This document shows, in pieces, positions 1 to 15,941 of a stretch of 64,000 nucleotides of DNA. The translations under genes and the position numbers were made by a program. Positions within the stretch are counted from its first letter, which is position 1, and every line of letters begins with the position of its first letter. A model generated the notes under the pieces. The model was not told where the DNA came from. It made no database searches and saw only the letters and a program-made list of their open reading frames with translations. This DNA comes from Costus lasius (taxonomy: Eukaryota; Streptophyta; Magnoliopsida; Zingiberales; Costaceae): the NCBI GenBank assembly GCA_027563935.2, contig CM050447.1, positions 12,430,501 through 12,494,500 of the forward strand. The letters are read 5' to 3'.

Positions 1-181
1 ACTTTAATGAATGTTGTAGGTTTTAGATGCATACGTTGCCCTTCTTGCGGCAATATCACGATGTAACAAAAAAAAGTATAAGCCCTTTGCATATATTCAA
101 CCAGTCGCTTAGAATTGTTGGCAAAAGGAAAAATTTGGTGGATGTTTCCATCTACTTGAACATCTCAACTGAAAGACTATG

Positions 182-646
182 AGATATGTGCATAGAATTT
201 TTGCTCCAGTCTGTGAATCAAACCACTGGTTTTTGTTGTATCATGATTTTGATAAACGAAGGATAATAGGCTACAACTCTCTGATACCAACCAAAGTGGA
301 TGATGGTTTCGTAGGAAGATATGTGAGTTTCTCCTAGCAGTCTATTACTGTGTTTTTTTTAATATATACAACTTGATGTTTCTGATAATTATATTGTTTG
401 TCATATAGTACTAGCTTGAAATGTTAAGGTTTCACATACAAGCTGGCAGTGGTGGGAATAAGAAGAAAGACATGGCAATTCACATGGGATGAGAATTGTC
501 CTAAACAAGAATCTGATAGTGTAGATTACGCTATTTTTGTATTGAAGTACATTGACTATATCTCTAAAGATATACCTTTCAACTTCAGTCAGCTAGATAT
601 GCCCAAACTGAGGGCACTTGTGAGTTGTGAACTATTTAAGGGATAA
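182..646 (+). pseudogene. Ulp1-like cysteine protease fragment (transposon-associated)
   Basis: Two pieces resemble the C-terminal catalytic part of the Ulp1/SENP (C48) peptidases carried by many plant Mutator-like and CACTA elements. The piece at 182-322 reads RYVHRIFAPVCESNHWFLL and continues to a segment ending GYNSLIPTK. It keeps the family HW pair (catalytic His), but the usual Asp of the DSL motif is Asn (NSL). The second piece (449-646) keeps the Gln region (CPKQESDSVDY), but the catalytic Cys of the D-C-G motif is Tyr (VDYAIFVLKY). A GTGAG donor at 323 suggests an intron between them. Upstream coding sequence lies outside the window or is lost. With Asp and Cys both replaced it should be inactive as a protease. 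I infer that it belongs to the adjacent MULE; it points toward the minisatellite and is convergent with the transposase. Confidence 0.7.
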
Positions 647-739
647 TTATATGATATATGAAGCAGTAAATACTCGAGTGTTGATGTAAATGTATGTAAA
701 CGTCGGTTGTAAAGTTTTAACCATTTACGAACTATGTGT

Positions 740-1310
740 GGTGTTAACTGTTGAAAATCTAGTGTTATACGATACTGAATAGGTGTCATATGAACTTTGT
801 ATGGTTTTAACTGTTGAAAATTTGGTGTTATACGATATTGAATATGTGTTATATGAACTTTGTATGGTTTTAACTGTTGAAAATCTGGTGGCATACGATA
901 TTGAATAGGTGTTTATATAAACTTTATGTGTTTTAATTGTTGAAAATCTAGTGTTATACGATACTGAATAAATGTTATACGAATTTTGTATAGTTTTAAC
1001 TGTTGAAAATCTGGTGTTATACGATACTGAATATGTGTTTATATGTACTTTGTGTGGTTTTAAGTGTTGAAAATCTGGTGTTATACGATTCTGAATAGGT
1101 GTTATACGAACTTTGTGTGGTTTTAACTGTTGAAAATCTGGTGTTATACGATATTGAATAGGTGTTATACGAACTTTGTATGGTTTTAACTGCGTTTTAA
1201 CCATTGAAAATTTGGTATTACACGATACTGAATAGGTGTTATACAAACTTTGTGTTGTTTTAAGTTCGTTTTAACTGTTGAAACTCTGCTCTTATACGAT
1301 ACTGAATAAG
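740..1310. repeat. 63-bp minisatellite, about nine copies
   Basis: A tandem array has the core GTTTTAACTGTTGAAAATCT followed by GGTGTTATACGATATTGAAT. The TTGAAAA landmark falls at 751, 814, 877, 940, 1003, 1067, 1130, 1204 and 1278, giving a period of 63 with two 74-bp variants that carry an extra CGTTTTAAC-like insert. Every unit holds a GTTATACGAT-type decamer. Long minus-strand reading frames here are repeat artefacts, not genes. Confidence 0.95.
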
Positions 1311-1739
1311 GACAATAATAATTTGTGATTGTTCATTACAACAATGTTATGTGTCATCGTGACAATAACAATGTTATTTATTTTTAAAAAACTCATGATA
1401 TCTGCATTCTTCAGCGTCTCCATATGGACGATTTACTTCTAATTGTTCATCTGAGCACTACATTGTAAAACAAGACAACAAAGTCAATAACGCTGCACAT
1501 GAATTCATATACTGTTGTATATTCACACTTACATAATATGATGAAGTTCCCATCATCATGGCTGTATAAGACATTGGGGTTGCAATATATGGGTAGCTAT
1601 TTGACATCTGCAATACAATGATTCATTATAACAATTACAATATTCAATACAACTTAGCAACATTCAAACATTAGTGTTATACCTTGGTGCCTCTACCATA
1701 TGTAGGCGTGTGTATAGGAGGCGTATTAACATTTCTAAC

Positions 1740-3796
1740 CCTTATTGAATGACGATTTATCTATCTTCACTCAAGAACACCCTTCTTCCGTTTTTCTTTT
1801 GGAAGTTTCTTCACTACTGGTGGCTTGATAGTAATATTTGGAGCTGGTCCACACTCAATAGCACCATTTGGGTTATCGTCTGCCTCAGGTAGAGTGTGAG
1901 GATCAGTACGTAATATATGTTATACATTTAATCTCAATTGCTTAGTTGCAGTAATAATATGCTCAAGTGTTGTTTTTGAGTGCATACTCATTGTTAATAT
2001 AGCATATTGATCTTGACACACTCGAGTATACATAGATGTCAAACTCTCTCTACTTGACGAATCAATTGTGGGCAGACATGTCCTGGATCAATCACCTTCC
2101 CAAGCATATTTTGTTCACCTTTTTAAAATATAGTGCTTTGGTAAATAGTTGATATTATTATCTACCAACACTTTTATACCATGCATACATAGAATTTCAT
2201 TGCTCTCAAACATCTTGCACGCACTTCTAAGTGTACCAGAAGAAGGGATGTAATTGACAATCTCATCTCTGGCATGGTTTGGCAAAAATATTTTGTAACT
2301 GTTTTGGAAATTATCTAAGCCAATCAATTGAATACAACAATCTAAATTAAATTGAAACTGCTGCTCGAACTCTTTATATATTTTTCTAGTATAAACCACT
2401 GATGCCTCTCTTCACATGTTCTCGAAAACAGTAATGGGTGTGTTGTTTCTTATCTTGAAATCAGCCTTTATTTCCTTCTCCTGAAAAAAACTTAAGTGCT
2501 TTGTCATACACGTCTAAAAATTCGAAAAGGGTGGAACTTTTATTAAAAAATCTCTTGAAGTGGAAGTTCATACTTTCACTTCGCTGGGTTGTTTAACATG
2601 TCTGCATAAAATGTCTTAGTCCTATAACACGCTGCCCACTTTTCATGCACTTTATACAAATTTATCATCCATTGATGTTCATGAAGTTTATACTTTATTA
2701 ATATATCAGCCCATCGTTTCTCAAAACTAGTTTTGTTCCGTTTATATATGCAATTTTTCAGATATGACTTAAATGCACTATTATCATGAATGACATGAGA
2801 TTGATGTATGGTAGCATTATGAAGATATGTCATAAACATAAGTGATGAGCAGTATTAGACATTACCGTCTGTATTGCTCTAACTATTGCTGCCGATTGAT
2901 ATGTAAAAATAGTAACAGGATAGAGGCCAGACATAGCTTGCAAAAAGGTCTCAAATAGCCAAATAAACAAATATGTAGACTCATCAAATAATAATGCCGC
3001 TTCAAATAACATAGTTCGCTTCAAATAACATAGTTTGTTTATGATGATTTAACCCAACTATCGGTGCAAATGACATGACATACTGATTTGTTTGAAAAGT
3101 AGTGTCAAAACATACAACATCACCAAAATATTGATAATCTATAATAGATTTTTCATCGGCAAAAAAAAAAGAGTAATCTCTCCTTATTCAACAACTTCAA
3201 TAGCATAAAAAAATGAACGGTTAGATATCTGTCTATCCTTTAAGTATTTAAGAATACCCCGGGTTTCCTTTACATTCATTGTTCTTTTTCTACATTTTGA
3301 ATGTAGTTAGTACTATCATCCCTTGTAAAACCAACTTCAATATTATCACTTGCGCTTCACTTAAAATAATTGAACACGTGATGGGCCTTAATGTCTGATT
3401 CTGTCGTAATATTACCCTATGTGATCTCAGCATGTGCTTCTTATTTGGACTTGTCATGGGATGATTATGTTCTAGTACTACTTTCGATATTGTCCACATC
3501 GCATTATTATCAATTTTGAATTCAACCCGAGCTCCACAGTTTGTTCGGGTCTTTGGACGTGGATTCTTAGGAATATGACATTTTCGAAGTTGTCTTATCC
3601 CTTGTTTGCTACAACATAACTTGCGAAATTTCAATGTACTATCCTTTTTACGTTCAGTATTATACTTTTTTATACTAAATCCTATGTTTTTAGCATAGGC
3701 ATTATAAAAATCATAGGCTTCTTGTTCATCATTAAATATCATACCAATTGCCGAAAGTATAGAAGCAGATGAGCTTTCAGATTCCCGGTGTCCCAT
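1740..3796 (-). pseudogene. FAR1/MULE transposase, frameshifted and mutated
   Basis: Reading from 3796 downward, a FAR1 DNA-binding domain comes first: EAYDFYNAYAKNIGFSIKK, then CCSKQG, CGARVEFK and LEHNHPM. The MULE core follows, with GDVVCFDTTFQTNQYVMSFA near 3100 (first catalytic Asp). At 2830-3024 comes FETFLQAMSGLYP, then TIFTYQSAA, where the second catalytic Asp of the TDQ motif is Tyr. A FAR1-like segment lies at 2576-2839 (ERRW-type KRWADILIKYKLHEHQWM). A SWIM-like zinc finger lies at 2115-2399 (ACKMFESNEILCMHG), with its first Cys lost. The basic C-terminal tail (KPPVVKKLPKEKRKK) is near 1800. A 19-bp tandem duplication at 2998-3035 shifts the frame. Several stops break the gene, so it should not encode active transposase. 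Confidence 0.85.
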
Positions 3797-4241
3797 ATAT
3801 GCGTGTGCTTCTGTTTCATTAACTTCCTATAGAAGTATACAATTCTTACCGATTTTATTTTTTTTGGGGTCATACTCAAGTACTTCATCATCACATGACA
3901 TATGATCATAAGATGAGTCGATAAGATGCTCGTTGTCTTCTGATGACATGTGTTTGTCATCACTTGATAATGACCACCCGAATATCTTAACAACCGTCAT
4001 CACCTTTTTTTTTACCTTCTCCATGCCGATCTTTGTGTATGGTATAACGAATTAGAGCATTTATAATTCATGACATTTTCAGAGAAGGTATAAAGGATGC
4101 TAAATTCATTATACTTGAATGTTATAATCAATAACAAATATATACTTATGAGAAAGACAGAAACAAGAGATGTTGGTGTGGGGGGGGGGGTACTTACGAG
4201 AAAGTCTAAGCTCGTTGGAGGTCGTGATAGGACATCAAACA

Positions 4242-4415
4242 CCGTCGGAGAGGGGTGAGAGATAGTTGAGAAGCTGTGGGTGAAAAAGAATCGTCAAAGC
4301 TAGGGTTTCACAATCTAGGCGGGAGATGCCGTCGGAGAGGAGCGAGAGATCGTTGAAGAGCTGGTGGCGAAAAAGAATTGTCGGAGGTAGAGTTTTGCAA
4401 TCCAGGCGGGAGATG
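4242..4415. repeat. 87-bp direct tandem duplication
   Basis: Two imperfect 87-bp copies (4242-4328 and 4329-4415) each start CCGTCGGAGAGG and end GGCGGGAGATG. The length is a multiple of three, and the copies lie upstream of the MULE transposase start, so they may be leader or degraded N-terminal coding sequence. Confidence 0.85.
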
Positions 4416-4529
4416 GTGAAAGTTTTGAAAACTCTGTACCGAGAGATTTAACCCTAACTCCGCAACTAAGGTCATTTTACGTTACACATTGGTTAGCGTC
4501 AACGTAACGTTGACTGAAATATCATATAA

Positions 4530-4700
4530 CACTAATGCGATATCGTATAACTATAATATCGTATAACATTATCAGACAAACGTAGAACAACTATATCGTA
4601 TAACACTAACAGTTTAACGTATAACTCACTTGTGGTATAAGACTAACGGTTTATCGTATAACACGAGATCGTATAAATCAGATAACTATCGTATAATGCG
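4530..4700. repeat. Subterminal ATCGTATAAC motif cluster
   Basis: At least four copies of (T)ATCGTATAAC plus degenerate versions (ATCATATAAC, AACGTATAAC, ATCGTATAAT) occur in about 170 bp. They are the inverse of the GTTATACGAT core in the 740-1310 array. Mirrored motif clusters on both sides of a transposase are typical of subterminal transposase-binding repeats; that role is an inference. Confidence 0.7.
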
Positions 4701-4740
4701 TGCTTCAAGATTCGTGCTTGGCAGATGGTGAAACTCTACT

Positions 4741-5164
4741 GCGATCGTCGCAGCAGGGCACCCTCTTGCGAAATTTTTTTCCGTACAATGGACCCTATTG
4801 ATGTTCCCCATGGCAGTACACAACTATCACATTCACTTTGATGAGAATTTCTGATCATACCCCATTCACTGACAACCTCGGTTATGAAGGATCACCTGTA
4901 TAAAGAGTCAGGCCTCCCTTGTAGAGCCTGTACACTATCTTTTGACAAAGGCAGTAGCTGCGGTACTATTACTGTTGTGCTATACCCTTCTGTGGCAATG
5001 GCACTTGACCAAATCTCTACAGTGCTGGCTTGATCTGGAAGGGAAGCGAAGAGGCTATTCTCCCTGCAATGATAGAAGCTGCCTTAGCCTATAATGATCT
5101 TGGTCCACTTTGATATGAAGGTGTCCAGGGGTGATGCTTCTATGATTCCCTGCGACTACTAACC
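4741..5164. other. Unassigned sequence
   Basis: No open frame of useful length and no recognisable domain on either strand. It follows the MULE end and precedes a MITE. It may be intron of the TRMT11-like gene or decayed repeat. Confidence 0.4.
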
Positions 5165-5167
5165 TAA

Positions 5168-5298
5168 GGTTATGTTCCGTTGAATGTAATCAACGGTGGA
5201 AAGGATGGAAAGTACAATGAATCATCTTGATTCAGCCATCTAGATTTATTATACTTTTCATCTTTACCACCGCAGATTTCATTCAATAGAACATAGCC
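5168..5298. mobile_element. 131-bp MITE with TAA target duplication
   Basis: Left end GGTTATGTTCCGTTGAATG and right end CATTCAATAGAACATAGCC are near-perfect inverted repeats, and the interior also pairs (CAACGGTGGAAAGG with CTTTACCACCG). TAA flanks both sides (5165-5167 and 5299-5301). The 3-bp TAA duplication and hairpin form fit a PIF/Harbinger (Tourist-like) MITE. Confidence 0.8.
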
Positions 5299-5301
5299 TA
5301 A

Positions 5302-6305
5302 ATGTTCTGGCATCAGCACCTTCATCTCGGTTTGGTTCCCACCATGTTGTCGTGTGATTTTATCCTTTCTTCTTCTCTCTCTTTAGAAGATCAAATGCAA
5401 CTGTCTGACTTCGGTATTCTGTACTGTATCAGTGGAAAGGGGTATAAGGGAATGGTTCATTCCCTTGATACTGGAAATGCTGGCAAATGCCTCAATGGAT
5501 GGAACCAAACTCCTTTTGGTTGCTAGATGAATGTCAGCTTCCTCATTGAAGACACGGAAATTGTGCCCCTCATTGAAGACACGGAAGAAGCAACAAGAGC
5601 TGGACTTATGAGCACCTGAGATATTCCTTTCATATCAGCTGCTTGGATTTTATTTTTGTGAATGAAGCAATTTCATTCACGTCACGGGGGATTCTTGGTT
5701 TCAAGTCTCTTAAGTTTTGTTAGGATGTCTATCTCGCTCATGAAACCTCATACTAGAAATAAAGTACAAAAGTGAGGTGGCTTAGATTAGTCGCTGCAAC
5801 GTTTGTAGTAATTGGGTCGTTAATATACAATCGCCAAATGGACTCATAACTGAGCTCATCAACACTGGAATCTACTGTAGGGAATACTTCATTGTGTCAG
5901 AGATGCACCTCTCTGACTCTCATTGACATCAATTGAAGTAATTGGGTCGTTGATATACATTCGCTTTTGGAACCAGTTCTAGCCTTTGGAACCAACATCT
6001 TTCCCTCTGTAATTGTTGTGTACTTATTTCATTACCGCTGTAATACATAAGTATATATTATACAAATATTTTCATAGAAAACACAAACCAATATCCATTT
6101 GTATTAAATTATCATTTATCAGATCCAGATTTCATAATCATTAATTTTGGTGATGCAATTGATCAGTAATTTTTGTTCTATGTGTACTACTGGGCTCATG
6201 AAGAATTTAATTTCAATCGCTTACGTAGTTGAAGAATCTAATTCAGTATTTTCATTGTAGTTTGTTTTGACAAAGCCAAGTTTTATTGAAGTGTTATCTT
6301 TTTAG
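5302..6305. other. Non-coding sequence, probably intron or upstream region
   Basis: No gene is recognised. It contains a short 30-bp tandem copy (CTCATTGAAGACACGGAA at about 5538 and 5568) and a dispersed direct repeat (TAATTGGGTCGTT near 5810 and 5940). The last bases form a pyrimidine-rich tract ending TTTTTAG, the acceptor of the methyltransferase exon. Confidence 0.5.
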
Positions 6306-6860
6306 GTATTTGATGCTATAATATGTGACCCACCTTATGGAGTCCGAGCTGGAGGTCGGAAATCTGGTGGCAGGAAATTGCTGAAAGGCATTGTTGGTCC
6401 GTATACTGTTCCTGATGAGAAAAGGGTCGATCACATACCTTCAACTGCTGCATACAGCTTAGCTGAGTGCATGCATGATCTTCTTGACCTATCTGCGAAG
6501 ATGCTGGTTATGGGTGGGCGACTCGTCTTTTTTTACCCTGTAGTAAGGGACGATGGTTTCACCAATGTCGAGTTTCCTGAACACCCTTGCTTCACTTTGA
6601 TTGCTTCTTCTGAGCAGATACTTAGCTTTAGATACAGCCGCTTTTTGCTGACCATGGCAAAGACAGGAGCTTATACTGAAGAAATCAAAGAAGCAGCAAG
6701 GAAAATGCACTTGGATTTCAAAGAAAACCATCTCAAATGGTTAGAGGAAGGTAACCTTCATACTGCAGTGTTCAGTCCAGCAGAGTCTGAGGAAGTTTTT
6801 GGTGGAAAATCCAAGTTTGACCGGGATTCAAAGCCAAAATACAGGGGCAAGTATGTCTGA
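6306..6860 (+). CDS. tRNA (guanine(10)-N2)-methyltransferase TRMT11-like, last exon only
   Basis: An open frame of 184 codons follows a TTTTTAG acceptor and reads VFDAIICDPPYGVRAGG, the catalytic DPPY motif and following loop of class I SAM-dependent N2-guanosine methyltransferases of the Trm11/TRMT11 family. The family C-terminal region continues (AYSLAECMHDLLDLSAKML, GGRLVFFYPV) and ends KYRGKYV-stop. In other eukaryotes the Trm11-Trm112 complex makes m2G10 in tRNAs. The N-terminal THUMP region and SAM-binding motif I are not in this window, so only the 3' portion is present. No preceding exon was found back to position 1. The MULE at 1-4740 may therefore sit in a long intron, or this copy may be truncated. 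Identification by motif recall; family call is confident, completeness is not. Confidence 0.88.
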   Translation, partial: VFDAIICDPPYGVRAGGRKSGGRKLLKGIVGPYTVPDEKRVDHIPSTAAYSLAECMHDLLDLSAKMLVMGGRLVFFYPVVRDDGFTNVEFPEHPCFTLIASSEQILSFRYSRFLLTMAKTGAYTEEIKEAARKMHLDFKENHLKWLEEGNLHTAVFSPAESEEVFGGKSKFDRDSKPKYRGKYV

Positions 6861-13249
<6,389 letters not shown>

Positions 13250-14043
13250 ATCAGCAGAAACCAGAGCTGATTTTAGGAATTTAGCAGCAAATGTTTTCAA
13301 TCTTTTGTGTTTGTTATTTGTAGATCCGGCAAATAATAAATTAAAAAAACAAAAACAATTCTGTTTCCCAAATTTTTTTTTCCAGAAGTTCATATGGTGC
13401 AATGAATCATTGAACATTCTTTCTGGTTTTTGGATCTTTCTAAAATATTTAGGATCGTAATATTTAGCTATGTTAAAGTCTTTTAGAAAGACCATTTCAA
13501 ATAATTATGATCTTAATCGTAGTTCTTTTTTAAAAGCTATCTTCAACAGTTTATTTGCTTCAAAGTCGAGTCGATTAGGGATTCCTTAATGAAACTTTTA
13601 AGTCCTGTTTCCATGGATGGAAGTTTTTCATTTTTTCCTGGATTTCGTCAAAAGAAACAAGACTCAGGGTAGATTCATGGTCACATAACATGGTTGACCA
13701 AGTCAGCCGCCAGTCAAATCAAACACTTTTCTTCTCAATGATTGACATTTCCTTGGCCGCCAAGCAAAATTTTGGAGGTATTTAAATTTCATCTACAATT
13801 AATTTAATTGAGAAATCTATTAAAAAAACCAATTTTATCTTGACCAAGCAATTATTGTGTCTTAGGCTGCAGCTTCTGTGATCATTCCCAGATAATTGCA
13901 CATGGAACGCCATCAAGTTTGACTTGCCATTTGCTGACTCCTTCTTGACCAAGTTTCTTGGCTTCTTATAAATCAGCGCACAGTCAATAAGCGGAAGAAA
14001 GAAAGAGAGAGAAGGAAGAAGAGGAGGAAGATACAGAATAGAG
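13250..14043. other. Intergenic, 3' UTR and promoter
   Basis: AT-rich sequence after the carboxypeptidase stop, with no domain-bearing frame. The last 80 bases carry the TATA box of the next gene and an A/G-rich leader. Confidence 0.5.
13967..13973 (+). promoter_or_regulatory. TATA box (TATAAAT)
   Basis: TATAAAT lies 71 bases before the ATG at 14044, followed by a purine-rich leader (GGAAGAAAGAAAGAGAGAG). Spacing suits a short 5' UTR. Confidence 0.6.
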
Positions 14044-14280
14044 ATGGCCGTGATCAGCTTCTCCTGCTTGCCGTTCATCGGGAAGAGATCGCCGGTGAAG
14101 CCAGACGAAGCTCAAGAATCAAATAGCAAGAAGGAGAAGAGTAGGGAGACATCGGTGGAGAAGGCGGCGGCCGGGGACGCGGAAGAGAAGACGATGAAGA
14201 AGAAGAAGCAAAGCAACCTCGACAGAGCAGCAAAGTCAACGCCATACCTTCCCTTCCACTCCCGCGCTGGCCTGCTTTGA
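14044..14280 (+). CDS. Small basic protein of unknown function, 78 aa
   Basis: An intronless frame begins MAVISFSCLPFIGKRSP. A Lys/Glu-rich, low-complexity middle (KKEKSRETSVEKAAAG, EEKTMKKKKQ) follows, and it ends with a more hydrophobic tail, STPYLPFHSRAGLL. I do not recognise a named family. Short angiosperm proteins with a Cys-containing N-terminus, a charged disordered middle and a conserved aromatic tail are known, and this resembles them. Support comes from the TATA box, a plausible AAGAGATGG start context, and codons GC-richer than the flanks. No signal peptide or membrane segment is evident. Confidence 0.65.
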   Translation: MAVISFSCLPFIGKRSPVKPDEAQESNSKKEKSRETSVEKAAAGDAEEKTMKKKKQSNLDRAAKSTPYLPFHSRAGLL

Positions 14281-15941
14281 CTCCGAGGTTGTCTCCTCGA
14301 TCTTTGGAGGCGAATCCCAAGCAGGAGCAGTGTTTGTCAGATCCATGCGTTGATGGATGGATCAACGAAATAAGATATAGCACGATAGCACGTGCGTTGC
14401 AAATGTAGTAGCGTTATATTCATTGATTTTATTCGAGTGACATAATAATGATACATAGACATTGATTCGTTGTAAGAAAATTACAATTGACCGATTAAGT
14501 TGGAGCACATTAACAAGAGAAACACTCCTAATTACAAAGTTTGTCAACTCTCATAAAAGAATTAAACTAAAAAATATCAAATGTCGATAGTAATATTGAG
14601 TCATGACATCATGAGTTCGAACGCTAATAATATCCTTTACACCTATTATAAATACCTCATTTTTTCAAATTTTATAACGTGTTAATACTCTATAGCTCAC
14701 ATTTTCTTAGGCCACGACAAATTATCTTATGTTATTATTTTTTTTGAATAGAGTAGCACAACCAACCCCCCCCCCCCCCCCTCTCTCTCCCATACACCAC
14801 CACCACTACTAGATATGTCTCCATTGAATGACAAATTTGATCATATAAATCAGAATTTATAATCGTACTTATAGTCACTACATTGTGGGCAAATGCCTCC
14901 ACTGAACAAGACCTTGTTATTAACAACTAAGGTCTTTACTAATTAAAATAACTGACACTCTCATTAATGATTAATTAATTTTTAATTAAGTATGATAGAT
15001 TTTTTTCTAATTAATGATTAATTAATCCAACTAACACGAATTAAATCAATCTTTATTCCACATAATATTCCTTTTACACTAAATGTAAGCTAATTATTAG
15101 GGACATAATTGTCCTACCAAGTACAAAATAATTATAAGTTATCCCAAATCAAGCACGTGTTAAAATCGCTTGATGGAGCCTCTTAGCGTATAATTGCCTT
15201 GCGGAATATGATACCGCCGTGAAATTAAAACAAAATCTCAAATAATAGTTGAACAAATGCAATTCAAATCTACGTGAAATTTTTTTATCCTATAAATGCA
15301 CGGCACAGTCACACCCTCGTTTTCACCCGGAGGAAGCTTCGATTCTCGGCCGCAAGGGCACTTCCCCCGATTTTACCAGCTCAGCTGCTCTCAGACAGCT
15401 TGTGGAGCCCAACTCCCAGGTGAACTGTATTCCCCACTCAATTGCTCGGTGACAGCTAATGGGGGCCAAAAGTAGGTGCGGTTCGGTGGCTTGGCCATTT
15501 TTCCCACTTGATAAATCGCGCTGGTACAAAATTGGGTGTCCGAGAAAGAAGCTGAAATATAAAGATAATGCTCTCCACGCACTCTCACGTCATCCAGCTC
15601 GCGCCTCCGCGCCGGCTGGCTGCCGGTGAGCTGTCAACCATGGCAGCTCCCACTCCGGCTCTGCCTTGCTTTTATTCCCCACATTTAGCCAACCTCGAGT
15701 AGATACCTGAAGGATGATTAGTTAATTCGGTGGGCCATGTGGCCCACCCTAACTACCCAACGCGGGTAACCAGCCACTTGCTTGCTTTCTCTCTCTCTCT
15801 CTTAAGCCTACTCTTTCTCTCTCTATCCACATCGAAGGTTCGCTCCCCTTTCGGCCTCCCCTCGCCTCCCCCAAATCGTTACTTTCGGCCTTCGATCGAT
15901 CACAGGTCTGCTGCAAACGATCAGCGTCTCCTTCTGCCAAG
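14281..15941. other. Intergenic region and MAPKKK promoter
   Basis: AT-rich sequence with repeated TTAATTAAT words (14940-15030) and a C16 tract next to a CT run (14766-14790). From 15780 the sequence is C/T-rich (CTCTCTCTCTCT, Y-patch like), a common plant core promoter or leader feature. Short frames at 15249-15600 have no recognised domain. Confidence 0.5.
14766..14790. repeat. Poly-C followed by CT microsatellite
   Basis: Sixteen consecutive C followed by TCTCTCTCC. Confidence 0.9.

Larger units (their letters stand above)
1500..4740 (-). mobile_element. Degenerate FAR1-type Mutator-like element (MULE)
   Basis: This region holds a broken FAR1/MULE transposase on the minus strand (1740-3796). 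Upstream of the transposase start (4530-4700) are several ATCGTATAAC motifs, the reverse complement of the GTTATACGAT motif repeated at 740-1310. I infer that the motif arrays are subterminal repeats of one element whose outer ends I could not fix; no clean terminal inverted repeat or 9-bp target duplication was found. The left end may lie before the window, in which case the Ulp1 fragment at 182-646 is also internal to the element. Confidence 0.65.

Noticed and set aside
725..1246. 173-codon open frame on the minus strand
   Set aside because: It is produced by the 63-bp tandem repeat (63 is a multiple of three) and encodes only the repeated unit.
740..1310. Regular repeat reminiscent of a CRISPR array
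   Set aside because: The units are contiguous diverged minisatellite copies without unique spacers, in a plant genome.
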